A DNA stretch of 64,000 bases, taken from Clostridia bacterium. Its GTDB lineage: Bacteria > Bacillota > Clostridia > Lachnospirales > Lachnospiraceae. The translations under genes and the position numbers were made by a program. The notes beneath the pieces are model-generated. The model saw nothing but the letters and a program-made list of their open reading frames with translations. It was not told where the DNA came from and made no database searches. Location: positions 163,361 through 227,360 of the forward strand of contig CAJTIM010000005.1 of NCBI GenBank assembly GCA_910576325.1, in the 5' to 3' direction. Below are positions 9,144 through 17,609 of this stretch, one piece after another (position 1 is the stretch's first letter; the number at the start of each line of letters is the position of its first letter).

Positions 9144-10184
9144 ATGGCAACAATTAAGGATGTTGCTAGAAAAGCAAAGGTTTCCATATCTACGGTGTCC
9201 CATGTAGTAAATCATACAAAAAATGTCAGCCCGGATACGGCTCAGCGCGTGGAGCAGGCAATAAAGGAGCTGAATTATAAGACCAATATATTTGCCAAGA
9301 ATCTTAAAAGTCAGAAGACCCGGCAAATCGGTGTAATTGTACTTGACATGTGCGGAATGTTTTTTCCCTATGTCATCAAAGAGATCTGCAGAATTGCCAA
9401 CAAAAGCGGATATGCGGTAAACTTGATGGACTCAAGCGGCAGCATTAAGGTGGAGCGCCAGGCAATGTCCGCTTTGGTGGAAAGCTGTGTGGACGGGATT
9501 ATCCTGAGTTCCGTAATTCAGGAATCTCAGAAAGAAGCCTATGCGGCCGAGCTTTTGGAACAGCTGTCCATGGGTCCGAAAGCAATTCCGCTGGTTACTA
9601 TGGAGCGGGATTTTTCCGCATTTGGCATTGATTCTATCTGTACGGATACGTATGCGGGCGGCGCGAGCGCAATGGAGCATCTGGTAGCTCAGGGCTGCCG
9701 TTATATTGCGCACATATCTGCGCCGCAGTTTGAGGCCGGCCGGTATCAGGCATACCGTGACGGACTGAAAAAGTATCGGCTGCCCTATCATCCCGTCTAT
9801 GTAGAGGAGGGAGATTTCACCCATGAGAGCGGGTACTCCTGTATGAAGCGTCTGTTAGAAAAGCAGATTCCCATAGACAGCGTTTTTGTAGCCAACGATC
9901 AGATGGCGGTGGGAGTGCTTCGGGCGATTCACGAAGCGGGAATACGGATCCCGGACGAGATGAAGGTTATCGGTTTCGACAATATATTTATTTGCGATAA
10001 CATAGAGCCGTCTCTCTCCTCAGTCAATATGGACAAGACCCTGCTGGGACAGAAAAGCATTTCCCTGCTGCTTGACAGGATACAGCATGGGCCGGCTTCC
10101 GTTCCCTATAAGGAGGTCCTTGAGAATACGCTGGTGGTGAGACGCTCCACGGACAGGAATGCGGAGCTGCGGACCGGATGGTAG
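9144..10184 (+). CDS. LacI-family transcription regulator
   Basis: This 346-residue regulator has an N-terminal LacI helix-turn-helix (MATIKDVARKAKVSISTVSHVVN, hinge region near 45-60) and a periplasmic-binding-like sensor domain at about 60-340 (typical FVANDQMAVGVLRA and VIGFDNIF motifs). A GGAGGAG ribosome site precedes ATG 9144. It likely represses island sugar genes. The best target is the triple AACGTT palindrome at 15692-15735, because that sequence type is the classic LacI-family operator. The sensed sugar is probably a substrate or intermediate of the als pathway. It converges with the activase gene, only 4 bases apart. Confidence 0.93.
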   Translation: MATIKDVARKAKVSISTVSHVVNHTKNVSPDTAQRVEQAIKELNYKTNIFAKNLKSQKTRQIGVIVLDMCGMFFPYVIKEICRIANKSGYAVNLMDSSGSIKVERQAMSALVESCVDGIILSSVIQESQKEAYAAELLEQLSMGPKAIPLVTMERDFSAFGIDSICTDTYAGGASAMEHLVAQGCRYIAHISAPQFEAGRYQAYRDGLKKYRLPYHPVYVEEGDFTHESGYSCMKRLLEKQIPIDSVFVANDQMAVGVLRAIHEAGIRIPDEMKVIGFDNIFICDNIEPSLSSVNMDKTLLGQKSISLLLDRIQHGPASVPYKEVLENTLVVRRSTDRNAELRTGW

Positions 10185-10188
10185 GCGT

Positions 10189-11091
10189 CTATCCGTTGAT
10201 TTGTACCTGCAGCCCGAAGGAACGCATAATTGCAGCCATTTCTTCCACATCCTCTTCGTGGAGTGTCTTTTCCTCTTCATAATCATAGGTACGTCCCAGA
10301 GCTCTCCATTTTCCGAGTCCGAACTGATGGAAGGGCAGAAGATGTACCTCCCCGGCCCCGATTTCGGACAGAATCCGCCCATATTGTTTTGCCGTATCTG
10401 CGGAATGGTTAAAGTGCGGAATCACCGGGATACGCACCGCAAGAGGGACCTTTTGTTTGAGAAGCCAGGTGAGGTTTTCAAGGATGCGTTCATTGGGAAC
10501 CCCTGTCTTTTTTTTGTGTATCTCCGAATCCGGATGCTTGAAATCCATATAAATCAGATCGAGATACGGCAGGATACTCTCCAGATATTCTTTTTCCGTA
10601 TATCCTGTGGTTTCAATGTTCGTATGATATCCTTCCGCTTTCAGAGCTTTTAACAGTTCCCTTACAAATTCCTTCTGCAGCAGAGGCTCGCCTCCTGACA
10701 GGGTGATACCGCCCCCGGATTTTTCATAAAAGGCGCTGTCCTTGCGAAGCTCTGTAAGCAGCTCCGGGACCGTATACCAGCTTCCCTCAACCGTCAGCGC
10801 ATGAGTGGGGCAAAGAGAGGCACATGCAAAGCAGCCATTGCAGAGGAACGCGTCATAGTGAAATACCCCCTTCGGAAAAGCAATGGCTCCCTGCGGGCAT
10901 GCGGCGGCGCAGCTTCGGCACCCAATGCAGGATGCCGGGGTATGCAGAAGCTCCGCACCGCTGCGGTTTGATTCCGGGTTGGCGCACCAGCGGCAGCTTA
11001 AAGGGCAGCCCTTCAGAAAAACGGTAGTCCTGATGCCGGGGCCGTCATGAACGGAAAACCGTTGAATATTAAAAATCAGTCCTTTTCTCAT
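10189..11091 (-). CDS. Glycyl-radical enzyme activating enzyme (radical SAM)
   Basis: This 300-residue PflA-like activase installs the glycyl radical on its partner enzyme using S-adenosylmethionine. The radical SAM cluster motif CPLSCRWC (CxxxCxxC) lies at about residues 30-37. Two ferredoxin-like clusters follow, CIGCRSCAAACPQGA and CNGCFACASLCPTHA (about 56-100), as in the dehydratase-type activases rather than the shorter PflA. FSVHDGPGIRTTVFLKGC is the family N-terminus, and the GGEP motif (LSGGEPLLQKEF) is present. Its ATG overlaps the stop of the upstream enzyme gene by 4 bases, so the two are coupled. It is the last gene of the ROK kinase/enzyme/activase operon. Confidence 0.95.
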   Translation of the reverse strand: MRKGLIFNIQRFSVHDGPGIRTTVFLKGCPLSCRWCANPESNRSGAELLHTPASCIGCRSCAAACPQGAIAFPKGVFHYDAFLCNGCFACASLCPTHALTVEGSWYTVPELLTELRKDSAFYEKSGGGITLSGGEPLLQKEFVRELLKALKAEGYHTNIETTGYTEKEYLESILPYLDLIYMDFKHPDSEIHKKKTGVPNERILENLTWLLKQKVPLAVRIPVIPHFNHSADTAKQYGRILSEIGAGEVHLLPFHQFGLGKWRALGRTYDYEEEKTLHEEDVEEMAAIMRSFGLQVQING

Positions 11092-13493
11092 AATACATGC
11101 TCCGTACGTTCGATAATATCATTTTGAGTTTCCGTAGACAGTACGTTAAAGAATGCGCTGTAGCCGGCCACTCTCACAATCAGATCTCTGTGATTCTCTG
11201 GATGCTTCTGGGCGTCCAGAAGCGTTTCCCTGTCCACCACATTGTACTGTACGTGATATCCTTTCAGCACATCGAAGAAGGTGCGCAGCATCAAAATCAG
11301 CTTTTGAATATCCCGGTCCTCCTTCATGGATTGCGGCGTAAGCTTCTGATTCAGCAGAACGCCTCCGTTCAGCTTCAGAGTAGGAAGCTTGGATACGGAC
11401 TTGAATACGGCCGTCGGGCCGTTTACGTCTGCGCTGTGGGAGGGGGAACAGCCCTCAGCCAGCGGCTCCCAATTTTTCCGCCCGTCCGGAGTTGCGCAAA
11501 GCCCTGCTCCTTGGGGAACATTGGCGGAGATAGAGGAGGTGCCGGGGAAATAGCCGCCGCCAATGGGACCTCTTCCATAGCGGGTATTGTGGTACTGTGC
11601 AATCTCGTCAATAAATACCTGATAGGCATCCGCGGTCAGCTGATCCACATAGTCGTCGTCATTTCCGTACTTCGGTGCATCGTGAAGAAGCATTTGGCGG
11701 ATTCTCCAGCCGTCTTCATTTTCGTAATTGCTCATAAGGGCATTCCAAAGCTCGCCCGGAGTGAGGCGCTTTTCCTCAAATACAAGCTTCTTAATGGCAG
11801 CCAGGGAATCACCCAGATTTGCAATGCCTACCTGCAGGGGACCGATAAAGTCATAAATTGCGCCGCCTTCCTTCAGATGCTTTCCTCTTCCGATACAGTC
11901 ATCTACCAGGGCGGAGCAGAGAGAATCCGGAACCTCCAGCTCCAGGGCGTAATCCGCGCAGTTATCCAGAGTCACACTCAGGGGAGTGAAGAACTTCACG
12001 GTATCCACCCATGCCTGCCATACCTGCTCAAAGCAGGTCATATCCCGAAAATGGAGGGGCGTATCATACAGCTTTTCTCCGGATGTTACATCTACACCCT
12101 GATTTAAAGCTATCATCAAAATCCGCGGAAAGTTCAGGAAATTCATTCCGGAGCAGCGCAGGCCGAACTTGCCGGGGATGGAGACCTCGATACATCCGAT
12201 GGAGCTGTAGTTGACGGCATCCTCCGGCGCAACCCCCTTGTCAATAAATTGATCAATAATAATCTCGTCATTGTTAAAAGAGGGCATACCGAAGCCCAGC
12301 TTAATCATTTGAATACAATCATACATGAATTCATTGGAAATCCCTTTGTGATAGCGGACAGAAAGGTTGGGCTGTGTCAGCTTCAGCTGTCCGATGGATT
12401 TCAGTACCAGGAAGGAGAGAGGATTTACCGCGTCTATGCCGCCGGCCAGCTGTCCGCCGATACACACATTCTGGTAAAGAGGGCTTCCCGCCGAAAATTT
12501 AGTATGAGAGTTGCTCCGTATTTTATTGATGGTAAAGGTCTTTAGCCAAAGGTTTTCAAGAAGCTCCAGTGCTTCGGCCTCACTGACAGCGCCGCATTCC
12601 ATATCTTTTTTGTAATAGGGATACATAAACTGGTCAAAGCGGCCGAAGGACAGGGAATGTCCGTTGGATTCTATCTGAAGAATCAGCTGCAGGAACCAGA
12701 CACTCTGTACGGCCTCATAGAAGGACTCGGCCGGATACTCCGGAACACGCCGGCAGACCTGCGCAAGCCGCAGAAGCTCCGCTTTTCTTTCCATATCTTT
12801 ACAATTTGCAGCCTGTTCGGCGGCTAAATCAGCATAACGGTGGGCAAAGGCAATGGAAGCATCCGCTAAGATTAAAATTGCATCATAAAAATACAGCTTT
12901 TTCAAATCATTGTAGTCGCTGCAGCGAAGCTGTTCCCTGGCGGCAAGAGCCTCCCTGCGGATTCCGCTCAATCCCTGTTTCAGCAGCTTTTCATAATTTA
13001 CGGCCAGATGTCCGTCCCCTGCCGTGATATTGCCTTCCACCTTAATAATTCCCAGATCGTAGCATTTTCTGGCAAGGGGCGGCATCAGGGCCAATCCTTT
13101 ATCCTTCAGAGTCCGTCCTTCCCAAAAGGGAGCAATTTCACGGATTATCCGCTTGTTTTCCTCAGAAATAGAGAAAGCGTCTCCATCCCGTTTCTCCCAA
13201 AGATCCAGCTCCTCCACCACCCAGTCAATGGCATACTCGGGAAAAATAGGGGCCGCACGGTTTACGCTGGCCTGATTTCCGGCCAGCAGCCCGCCCTCCT
13301 CAATGAAGATGGTCATATGCTTCAGGGTATTTTCAATGGCATAGGCTCTCTTCAGAATCTTCATCTTATCCTTATGCTTTTTGTAAGCCTCCGTGGTATG
13401 GATTGCCCGTTCCACACATACCTGCGGTTTTGCGGACAGCAGCTCCTCGCGCATCCGTGCAATTCTTTTGCTTGGTTCACCAAAATAATTCAT
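11088..13493 (-). CDS. Glycyl-radical enzyme, dehydratase-like, substrate unknown
   Basis: This is an 801-residue PFL-superfamily enzyme. The glycyl-radical loop RVAGYSAFF places the radical on Gly777. The active-site Cys is Cys434 in SSIGCIEVS, followed by Glu436, the C-x-E arrangement of glycyl-radical dehydratases and eliminases. Pyruvate formate-lyase instead has two adjacent Cys. Other family marks are NGHSLSFGRFDQ (277-288) and ATPDGRK near 660. The operon (ROK kinase upstream, activase downstream) and the island context suggest a sugar, sugar acid or polyol substrate, which is inference. It does not clearly match the glycerol, propanediol, choline or hydroxyproline types by motif. Anaerobic only; the radical is oxygen sensitive. 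Confidence 0.92.
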   Translation of the reverse strand: MNYFGEPSKRIARMREELLSAKPQVCVERAIHTTEAYKKHKDKMKILKRAYAIENTLKHMTIFIEEGGLLAGNQASVNRAAPIFPEYAIDWVVEELDLWEKRDGDAFSISEENKRIIREIAPFWEGRTLKDKGLALMPPLARKCYDLGIIKVEGNITAGDGHLAVNYEKLLKQGLSGIRREALAAREQLRCSDYNDLKKLYFYDAILILADASIAFAHRYADLAAEQAANCKDMERKAELLRLAQVCRRVPEYPAESFYEAVQSVWFLQLILQIESNGHSLSFGRFDQFMYPYYKKDMECGAVSEAEALELLENLWLKTFTINKIRSNSHTKFSAGSPLYQNVCIGGQLAGGIDAVNPLSFLVLKSIGQLKLTQPNLSVRYHKGISNEFMYDCIQMIKLGFGMPSFNNDEIIIDQFIDKGVAPEDAVNYSSIGCIEVSIPGKFGLRCSGMNFLNFPRILMIALNQGVDVTSGEKLYDTPLHFRDMTCFEQVWQAWVDTVKFFTPLSVTLDNCADYALELEVPDSLCSALVDDCIGRGKHLKEGGAIYDFIGPLQVGIANLGDSLAAIKKLVFEEKRLTPGELWNALMSNYENEDGWRIRQMLLHDAPKYGNDDDYVDQLTADAYQVFIDEIAQYHNTRYGRGPIGGGYFPGTSSISANVPQGAGLCATPDGRKNWEPLAEGCSPSHSADVNGPTAVFKSVSKLPTLKLNGGVLLNQKLTPQSMKEDRDIQKLILMLRTFFDVLKGYHVQYNVVDRETLLDAQKHPENHRDLIVRVAGYSAFFNVLSTETQNDIIERTEHVL

Positions 13494-13516
13494 AGCATCC
13501 TCCTGTTATTCCTGTT

Positions 13517-14482
13517 TTACTGAAAAGCGGTATCCAGTGCAATTTTGCACCCAATCAGGCCATTATCTCCGGGCAGAGCGGCCTTCTTTATGTAAATTTT
13601 CTGGTTTTCCTGGGTATTCAGGAGATCCGCCTGCTCCTGAATCCGTTCCAGCAGAAAGTCTCCCATATTCGTCAGCCCGCCGCCGCATACGTAGCAGTTG
13701 ATATTAAAGGCAATAAACAGGTTGTAGATGTGAAGGGATGCATAATAGATTAGCTGCTCTATCAGCTTTTTCCCCAGGGCGTCGCCCTGCCTGTAAGCCT
13801 CTGCTATATGCTTTGCGTTCAACTCAGATAAATCCGTTACCATCTCCGTCATACGGGTACTTGCGCCATTTTCAATAGCCAGAAGGGCATGCCGCACCAG
13901 ACAGGAACCGCAGGCATAGCTCATAAAACAGCCCGGATTACCGCAGCCGTCCGTGATTCCCTTTCCCGGCGTAATGAGCATATGGCCCGATTCCCCGGCG
14001 CCGCCGTAGCTTCCGCGGAAAAGCTGATCGTTCACAATAAAGCCTGTGCCCAATCCGGTGCTTAAGGCCACATACACCATATGGTGAAAGCCTTTTCCCG
14101 CCCCGCAGCGGTGCTCCGCCAGAGCCGCCATATTGGTATCGTTATCAATCAGTATGGGAATTCCTGAGAACCGTTTTTTAAGAATATCACGAGCCGGATA
14201 ATTCTTAATATGACGGATGCTTCCCGAGGTTACCACAATTCCGTTCTCGTAATCCACATAGGACGGCATTCCGACAGCGATACCGGCCAGCTGTTCCTGT
14301 GCGCATCCGGCCTGTTTAAGAACCGTGTCAATCTCCGTACAGAGCTTTTGGGTAAATTCCTCCGGCATAATCTCCAGGGGCGTGAGCGTCTGATAACGGT
14401 ATGTAATCTCATTCTTCTCATTGAGCAGACCATAAGCAATCTTGGTTCCCCCTACGTCGATCGCCAGCTTGAGTTTTTCCAT
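13517..14482 (-). CDS. ROK-family sugar kinase
   Basis: This 321-residue ROK protein has an N-terminal phosphate loop (LAIDVGGTKIAYGLL), no DNA-binding domain, the catalytic IDNDTN near residue 105, a zinc-site-like stretch (GHMLITPG, CGNPGCFMSYACGSC) and a late adenosine motif (CYVCGGGLTNMGDF). This makes it a sugar kinase rather than a ROK repressor. It is the first gene of the minus-strand operon, 23 bases before the glycyl-radical enzyme gene. It is not the closest relative of the AlsK-type kinases at 21982 and 35023, judged by motif spelling, so it may act on a different sugar. The promoter is at 14514-14543. Confidence 0.9.
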   Translation of the reverse strand: MEKLKLAIDVGGTKIAYGLLNEKNEITYRYQTLTPLEIMPEEFTQKLCTEIDTVLKQAGCAQEQLAGIAVGMPSYVDYENGIVVTSGSIRHIKNYPARDILKKRFSGIPILIDNDTNMAALAEHRCGAGKGFHHMVYVALSTGLGTGFIVNDQLFRGSYGGAGESGHMLITPGKGITDGCGNPGCFMSYACGSCLVRHALLAIENGASTRMTEMVTDLSELNAKHIAEAYRQGDALGKKLIEQLIYYASLHIYNLFIAFNINCYVCGGGLTNMGDFLLERIQEQADLLNTQENQKIYIKKAALPGDNGLIGCKIALDTAFQ

Positions 14483-14513
14483 ATTGCCCTCCCTTTTACG
14501 GTTTTTGTTTTTT

Positions 14514-14543
14514 ATTATAAAAATGCTTCCCGGAGAGCGTCAA
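14514..14543 (-). promoter_or_regulatory. Promoter of the ROK kinase/glycyl-radical enzyme operon
   Basis: Read on the minus strand, TTGACG (14543-14538) and TATAAT (14519-14514) are 18 bases apart, about 30 bases before the kinase start. The promoter diverges from the DeoR promoter, and the palindrome at 14607-14621 lies between the two. Confidence 0.65.
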
Positions 14544-14606
14544 TTGGATTCCTCCGAAAAAACAGAAAAATAACAGATTTTTTGGCTGAAAACCAAGTTT
14601 TTTGAA

Positions 14607-14621
14607 AAAATCAGTGATTTT
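14607..14621. promoter_or_regulatory. Candidate operator between divergent promoters
   Basis: AAAATCAGTGATTTT is a perfect 15-bp palindrome around a central G. It ends one base before the -35 box of the DeoR promoter and lies upstream of the kinase promoter. The sequence differs from the AACGTT operators at 15692-15735, so a different regulator, possibly the adjacent DeoR protein, is likely. Confidence 0.45.
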
Positions 14622-14622
14622 C

Positions 14623-14650
14623 TTGCAAACAGGACGTTTTTTGTTACAAT
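14623..14650 (+). promoter_or_regulatory. Promoter of the island DeoR regulator
   Basis: TTGCAA (14623-14628) and TACAAT (14645-14650) are 16 bases apart, about 108 bases before the TTG start. They overlap the region of the 14607-14621 palindrome. Confidence 0.55.
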
Positions 14651-14757
14651 AAATCATGTACTGGCTGCCTGAAAATCGGGTAAATGTATGTCAGGAATCC
14701 CATGGGGACAAGAAGGCGGCAGCTTGAAGGGGCTGCGGAAAAAGAGGAGGAGAGACT

Positions 14758-15522
14758 TTGAAAAATAAGGAGATTTTAAAGCGAAGAGAACAGATTATGA
14801 ATATCGTTCGTACTACCGGCCGGCTGGATACGGAAGATGCAGTCAGGCTTTTTAGGGTGTCCGCTGAAACCATCCGTCAGGATTTTCTCTATCTCTCCCA
14901 ACAGGGAATTTTAAAAAAGGTATATGGCGGGGCCGTTATCTGTGAGAGCGACCGTATTGAGTCTCTGCCTGTCCGTGAGAGCGTGAATCTTTCCGCTAAG
15001 GATCGGATTGCCAAAAAGGCGATGGAATATCTGCCGGAGGGGGATTGTATCATCGGAATGGACAGCGGGAGTACGGTTGCGCTTCTGGGCGCCTATGCCA
15101 GTTATCGAAGGGATCTGTTGGTGGTCACCAATTCTCATCGGATTCTTCAGATTATGACAGCCGGCAGAAATCGTCTGATTTCCCTGGGTGGAGAGTTCAG
15201 CCAGGAGGAGATGGCCTATTACAGCGGAGAATTTCCTCAGATGCTTCGGCAGATTACACTGGATGTCTTTTTCCTGGGCACCAGCGGCGTAAAGGGGCGA
15301 AACGGCGTCTGTACCAAGAATTTTCAGCAGAGCCTTCTTAAAAATCAGCTGATTTGTCAGAGCAATCGCAACATTGTTTTGGCGGACAGCAGTAAATTTC
15401 AGACTTCATCCCTGATTGAGGTGGCTCCCTGGTCGAAACTGGATCTTCTGATTACGGATGAGGATATTCCGGAAGAGAGCAGGGAACAGTTGGAACAGGT
15501 GATTAAAGTTGTGATTGTATAA
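14758..15522 (+). CDS. DeoR-family transcription regulator
   Basis: This 254-residue regulator starts with TTG 14758 behind AGGAGGAG. The N-terminal DeoR helix-turn-helix is seen in LDTEDAVRLFRVSAETIRQDFLYLSQQGILKKVYGGA. The C-terminal sugar-phosphate-sensing DeoRC domain has GMDSGSTVALLGAY, VVTNSHRI and LADSSKF. Such proteins sense phosphorylated sugars made in the cell. It lies between the divergent glycyl-radical operon and the als operon and probably controls one or both. It is paralogous in type to the DeoR gene at 37876. Confidence 0.92.
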   Translation: MKNKEILKRREQIMNIVRTTGRLDTEDAVRLFRVSAETIRQDFLYLSQQGILKKVYGGAVICESDRIESLPVRESVNLSAKDRIAKKAMEYLPEGDCIIGMDSGSTVALLGAYASYRRDLLVVTNSHRILQIMTAGRNRLISLGGEFSQEEMAYYSGEFPQMLRQITLDVFFLGTSGVKGRNGVCTKNFQQSLLKNQLICQSNRNIVLADSSKFQTSSLIEVAPWSKLDLLITDEDIPEESREQLEQVIKVVIV

Positions 15523-15646
15523 TATGGAAAAAACAACCAAATGATAGGGAAATATGGATGGGCCGCGCAGGCTGATCTCAGGCTGCACGGTCCTTTTCAA
15601 CATAGTGCACAAAATTGAACCTTCATTTTTGTGAAATATAGATGTA

Positions 15647-15676
15647 TTGACAGCTATGGTAATACGGTGATATAAT
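15647..15676 (+). promoter_or_regulatory. Promoter of the island als operon
   Basis: A perfect TTGACA (15647-15652) and a perfect TATAAT (15671-15676) lie 18 bases apart. The start site would fall right before the three operators at 15692-15735, so bound repressor would block initiation or clearance. Confidence 0.75.
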
Positions 15677-15691
15677 CAGCTTATCAAATAG

Positions 15692-15735
15692 AAAAACGTT
15701 TTTCCGAAAAAACGTTTTTATGGGAAAACGTTTCT
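15692..15735. promoter_or_regulatory. Three tandem LacI-type operators at exact 16-bp spacing
   Basis: AACGTT cores at 15695, 15711 and 15727 each sit in an A-rich/T-rich palindrome (AAAAACGTTTTT, AAAAAACGTTTTT, GAAAACGTTTC). AAACGTTT-type palindromes are classic LacI/CcpA-family sites. The regular 16-base period and the position just after the -10 box fit a strong repressor roadblock, probably by the island LacI protein at 9144. Confidence 0.75.
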
Positions 15736-15769
15736 AAAAAGACAGGAACACGCAGATGGAGGTTACAAA

Positions 15770-16513
15770 ATGAAAAGATCAGAAGCAAACAGTATTATTC
15801 AGCATACTATCGATGTGGCGGAGAAGATGGCATTTCCATTGCCGAAATTCGCTTACTATACACCGGAAGACTGGAAGAATCTGAAGGAAGATGAGATTGA
15901 GCTTGTAGAGAACATGCTGGGGTGGGATATCACGGATTTCGGAAGCGGAGATTTCAGCAAGATCGGCCTGACGATTTTTACCTTCCGCAACGGCAATTTT
16001 TATGCAAAGGATAAGTATCCGAAGCCTTATGCCGAGAAGCTGCTCTTTGTAAATGACGGACAGATTCTGCCCTTCCACTATCATTGGAGCAAGATGGAAG
16101 ACATCATCAACCGCGGAGGCGGCGATCTGGAGGTTACGCTGTACAATTCCGTGGAAGCGGACTTTAAAGACGTAGAGGGCGGACGTGCGGGCAAAAAAGG
16201 ACAGTTTGCGGAAACGGACGTAACCGTGACCATGGATGGCAGGAAGGTGACAGTTCCGGCAGGCGGCAAGGTTATCTGCAAGCCGGGCAGCAGCATCACC
16301 CTGATGCCGGGGCAGTATCATTCCTGGCAGGGGGTTCCGGGAACCGGAGATGTGATGCTGTTTGAGGTGTCCACCACCAATGACGACACCATTGACAATC
16401 GCTTCCATACCGCGGGAGAAAGAATTCCCACCATGGAAGAGGATGAGGAGGCAAGATATCTGATGTTTGCGGACTATCCGAAGTATACGTCTTTTGAATT
16501 TATTAAGAAATAA
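15770..16513 (+). CDS. D-lyxose ketol-isomerase
   Basis: This 247-residue cupin-fold sugar isomerase belongs to the D-lyxose isomerase family (formerly DUF1498), which interconverts D-lyxose/D-xylulose and D-mannose/D-fructose. The metal-binding cupin motif is visible as FHYHWSKMEDI (His-x-His and Glu, about residues 103-113) with the late His in MPGQYHSWQGVPG. The start is ATG 15770 after GGAGG. As first gene of the als operon it suggests entry of a second sugar or interconversion at the free-sugar level. It overlaps the next frame at TAATG. Confidence 0.88.
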   Translation: MKRSEANSIIQHTIDVAEKMAFPLPKFAYYTPEDWKNLKEDEIELVENMLGWDITDFGSGDFSKIGLTIFTFRNGNFYAKDKYPKPYAEKLLFVNDGQILPFHYHWSKMEDIINRGGGDLEVTLYNSVEADFKDVEGGRAGKKGQFAETDVTVTMDGRKVTVPAGGKVICKPGSSITLMPGQYHSWQGVPGTGDVMLFEVSTTNDDTIDNRFHTAGERIPTMEEDEEARYLMFADYPKYTSFEFIKK

Positions 16514-16536
16514 TGTGGGGGAGCGTTGAGGCAGTC

Positions 16537-17592
16537 ATGAGAAATTTATCAAAACGGGATATGGAGGCATATTGCGGAGATCCCTCTCAGCTGTTTTACA
16601 TAAGGAAATGCCGCCTGGAGGAAGGAAAATCAAAAGGCACCGACGCACTCCGGATTCGCAACGGCCGGGGACTGGATATGCTGGTTCTGCCGGATAAATG
16701 CTTTGCTATTCCGGAGCTGACTTTTCAGGGTGTTAACGCAGGCTTTATAAGTAAGACGGGAATCTGCGGTCCGCAGTTCTATCAGGAGGAAGGAACAAGA
16801 GGCTTCCTCAGAAACTTTGAGGCAGGCTTTCTCACAACCTGCGGCTTAACTTATATGGGAACACCGGGGACAGAGGATGGTCAGGCATACGGACTTCACG
16901 GAGTGATTTCCAATACTCCGGCGGAGCATGTGAGCTACGGAGTGTACTGGGAGAACAAAGAAGCGGTAATCCGGTTTGGAGGAGAAGTCAGAGAGGGACA
17001 TCTTTTCGGGCCGAATATGCGGATTATCCGGGAGTTTGAGGTCAGCACCGTGGAGAATAAGCTGAGAATCCGCGATCGGGTGGAAAACCTGGCTTTTGAA
17101 CGGGCGCCCCTGATGCTTTTGTATCATTTTAATATCGGTTATCCCATGCTGGACGAGAGCTGCAGGCTCTATACAAATTTCGGGGAGATTGGAAGCAGGG
17201 ACGGCCTGCCGGAGGAAAAAAAGGCCAAAAGCTGTGAATTCCAAAAGCCGGAGGCGGGCTTTGAGGAGGAGGTCTATTTCCGCACCATGAAGGAGCATAC
17301 GAAGGAAGGCTTCGCGCTGCTGCATAATCAGGAGCTTGAGAAAGCCGTGGTGCTGAAATTTGATCCGGATCAGCTTCCCGTACTCAATGAATGGAAAAGC
17401 CAGAGAGCAGGGGACTATGCTTTAGGGCTTGAGCCGGGAACCGCCCATGTGGGCGGCCGGATTCGGGCAAAGGAGGAAGGAATCCTCCAGTATCTGGAGG
17501 CAGGAGAGAGCCGTACCTTTGAGATAGAGGCGGAGTTCATCGACTGCAGAACACAGGATGAAAAGCGAAAAGCTTTCATTAATACATTATAA
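16537..17592 (+). CDS. DUF4432 family, aldose-1-epimerase-like protein
   Basis: About 351 residues from ATG 16537 (MRNLSKRDMEAYCGD), which has a GAGG site. An ATG at 16513 overlapping the previous stop is also in frame but has no site of its own. The fold is galactose-mutarotase-like: RNGRGLDMLVLPDKCF near the start, TCGLTYMGTPGTEDGQAYGLHGVISNTPAEHVSYG, YHFNIGYPML, and a late GLEPGTAHVGGR. Family members occur in sugar catabolic operons and are thought to act as epimerases or sugar-binding proteins, though the reaction is not established. It is followed 17 bases later by alsB. Confidence 0.85.
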   Translation: MRNLSKRDMEAYCGDPSQLFYIRKCRLEEGKSKGTDALRIRNGRGLDMLVLPDKCFAIPELTFQGVNAGFISKTGICGPQFYQEEGTRGFLRNFEAGFLTTCGLTYMGTPGTEDGQAYGLHGVISNTPAEHVSYGVYWENKEAVIRFGGEVREGHLFGPNMRIIREFEVSTVENKLRIRDRVENLAFERAPLMLLYHFNIGYPMLDESCRLYTNFGEIGSRDGLPEEKKAKSCEFQKPEAGFEEEVYFRTMKEHTKEGFALLHNQELEKAVVLKFDPDQLPVLNEWKSQRAGDYALGLEPGTAHVGGRIRAKEEGILQYLEAGESRTFEIEAEFIDCRTQDEKRKAFINTL

Positions 17593-17609
17593 AACGGGAG
17601 GTTTTAAAA

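Noticed and set aside
11088..13493. Pyruvate formate-lyase
   Set aside because: The active site has GCIE rather than two adjacent Cys, and the activase has two extra ferredoxin clusters, both pointing to the dehydratase-like branch.
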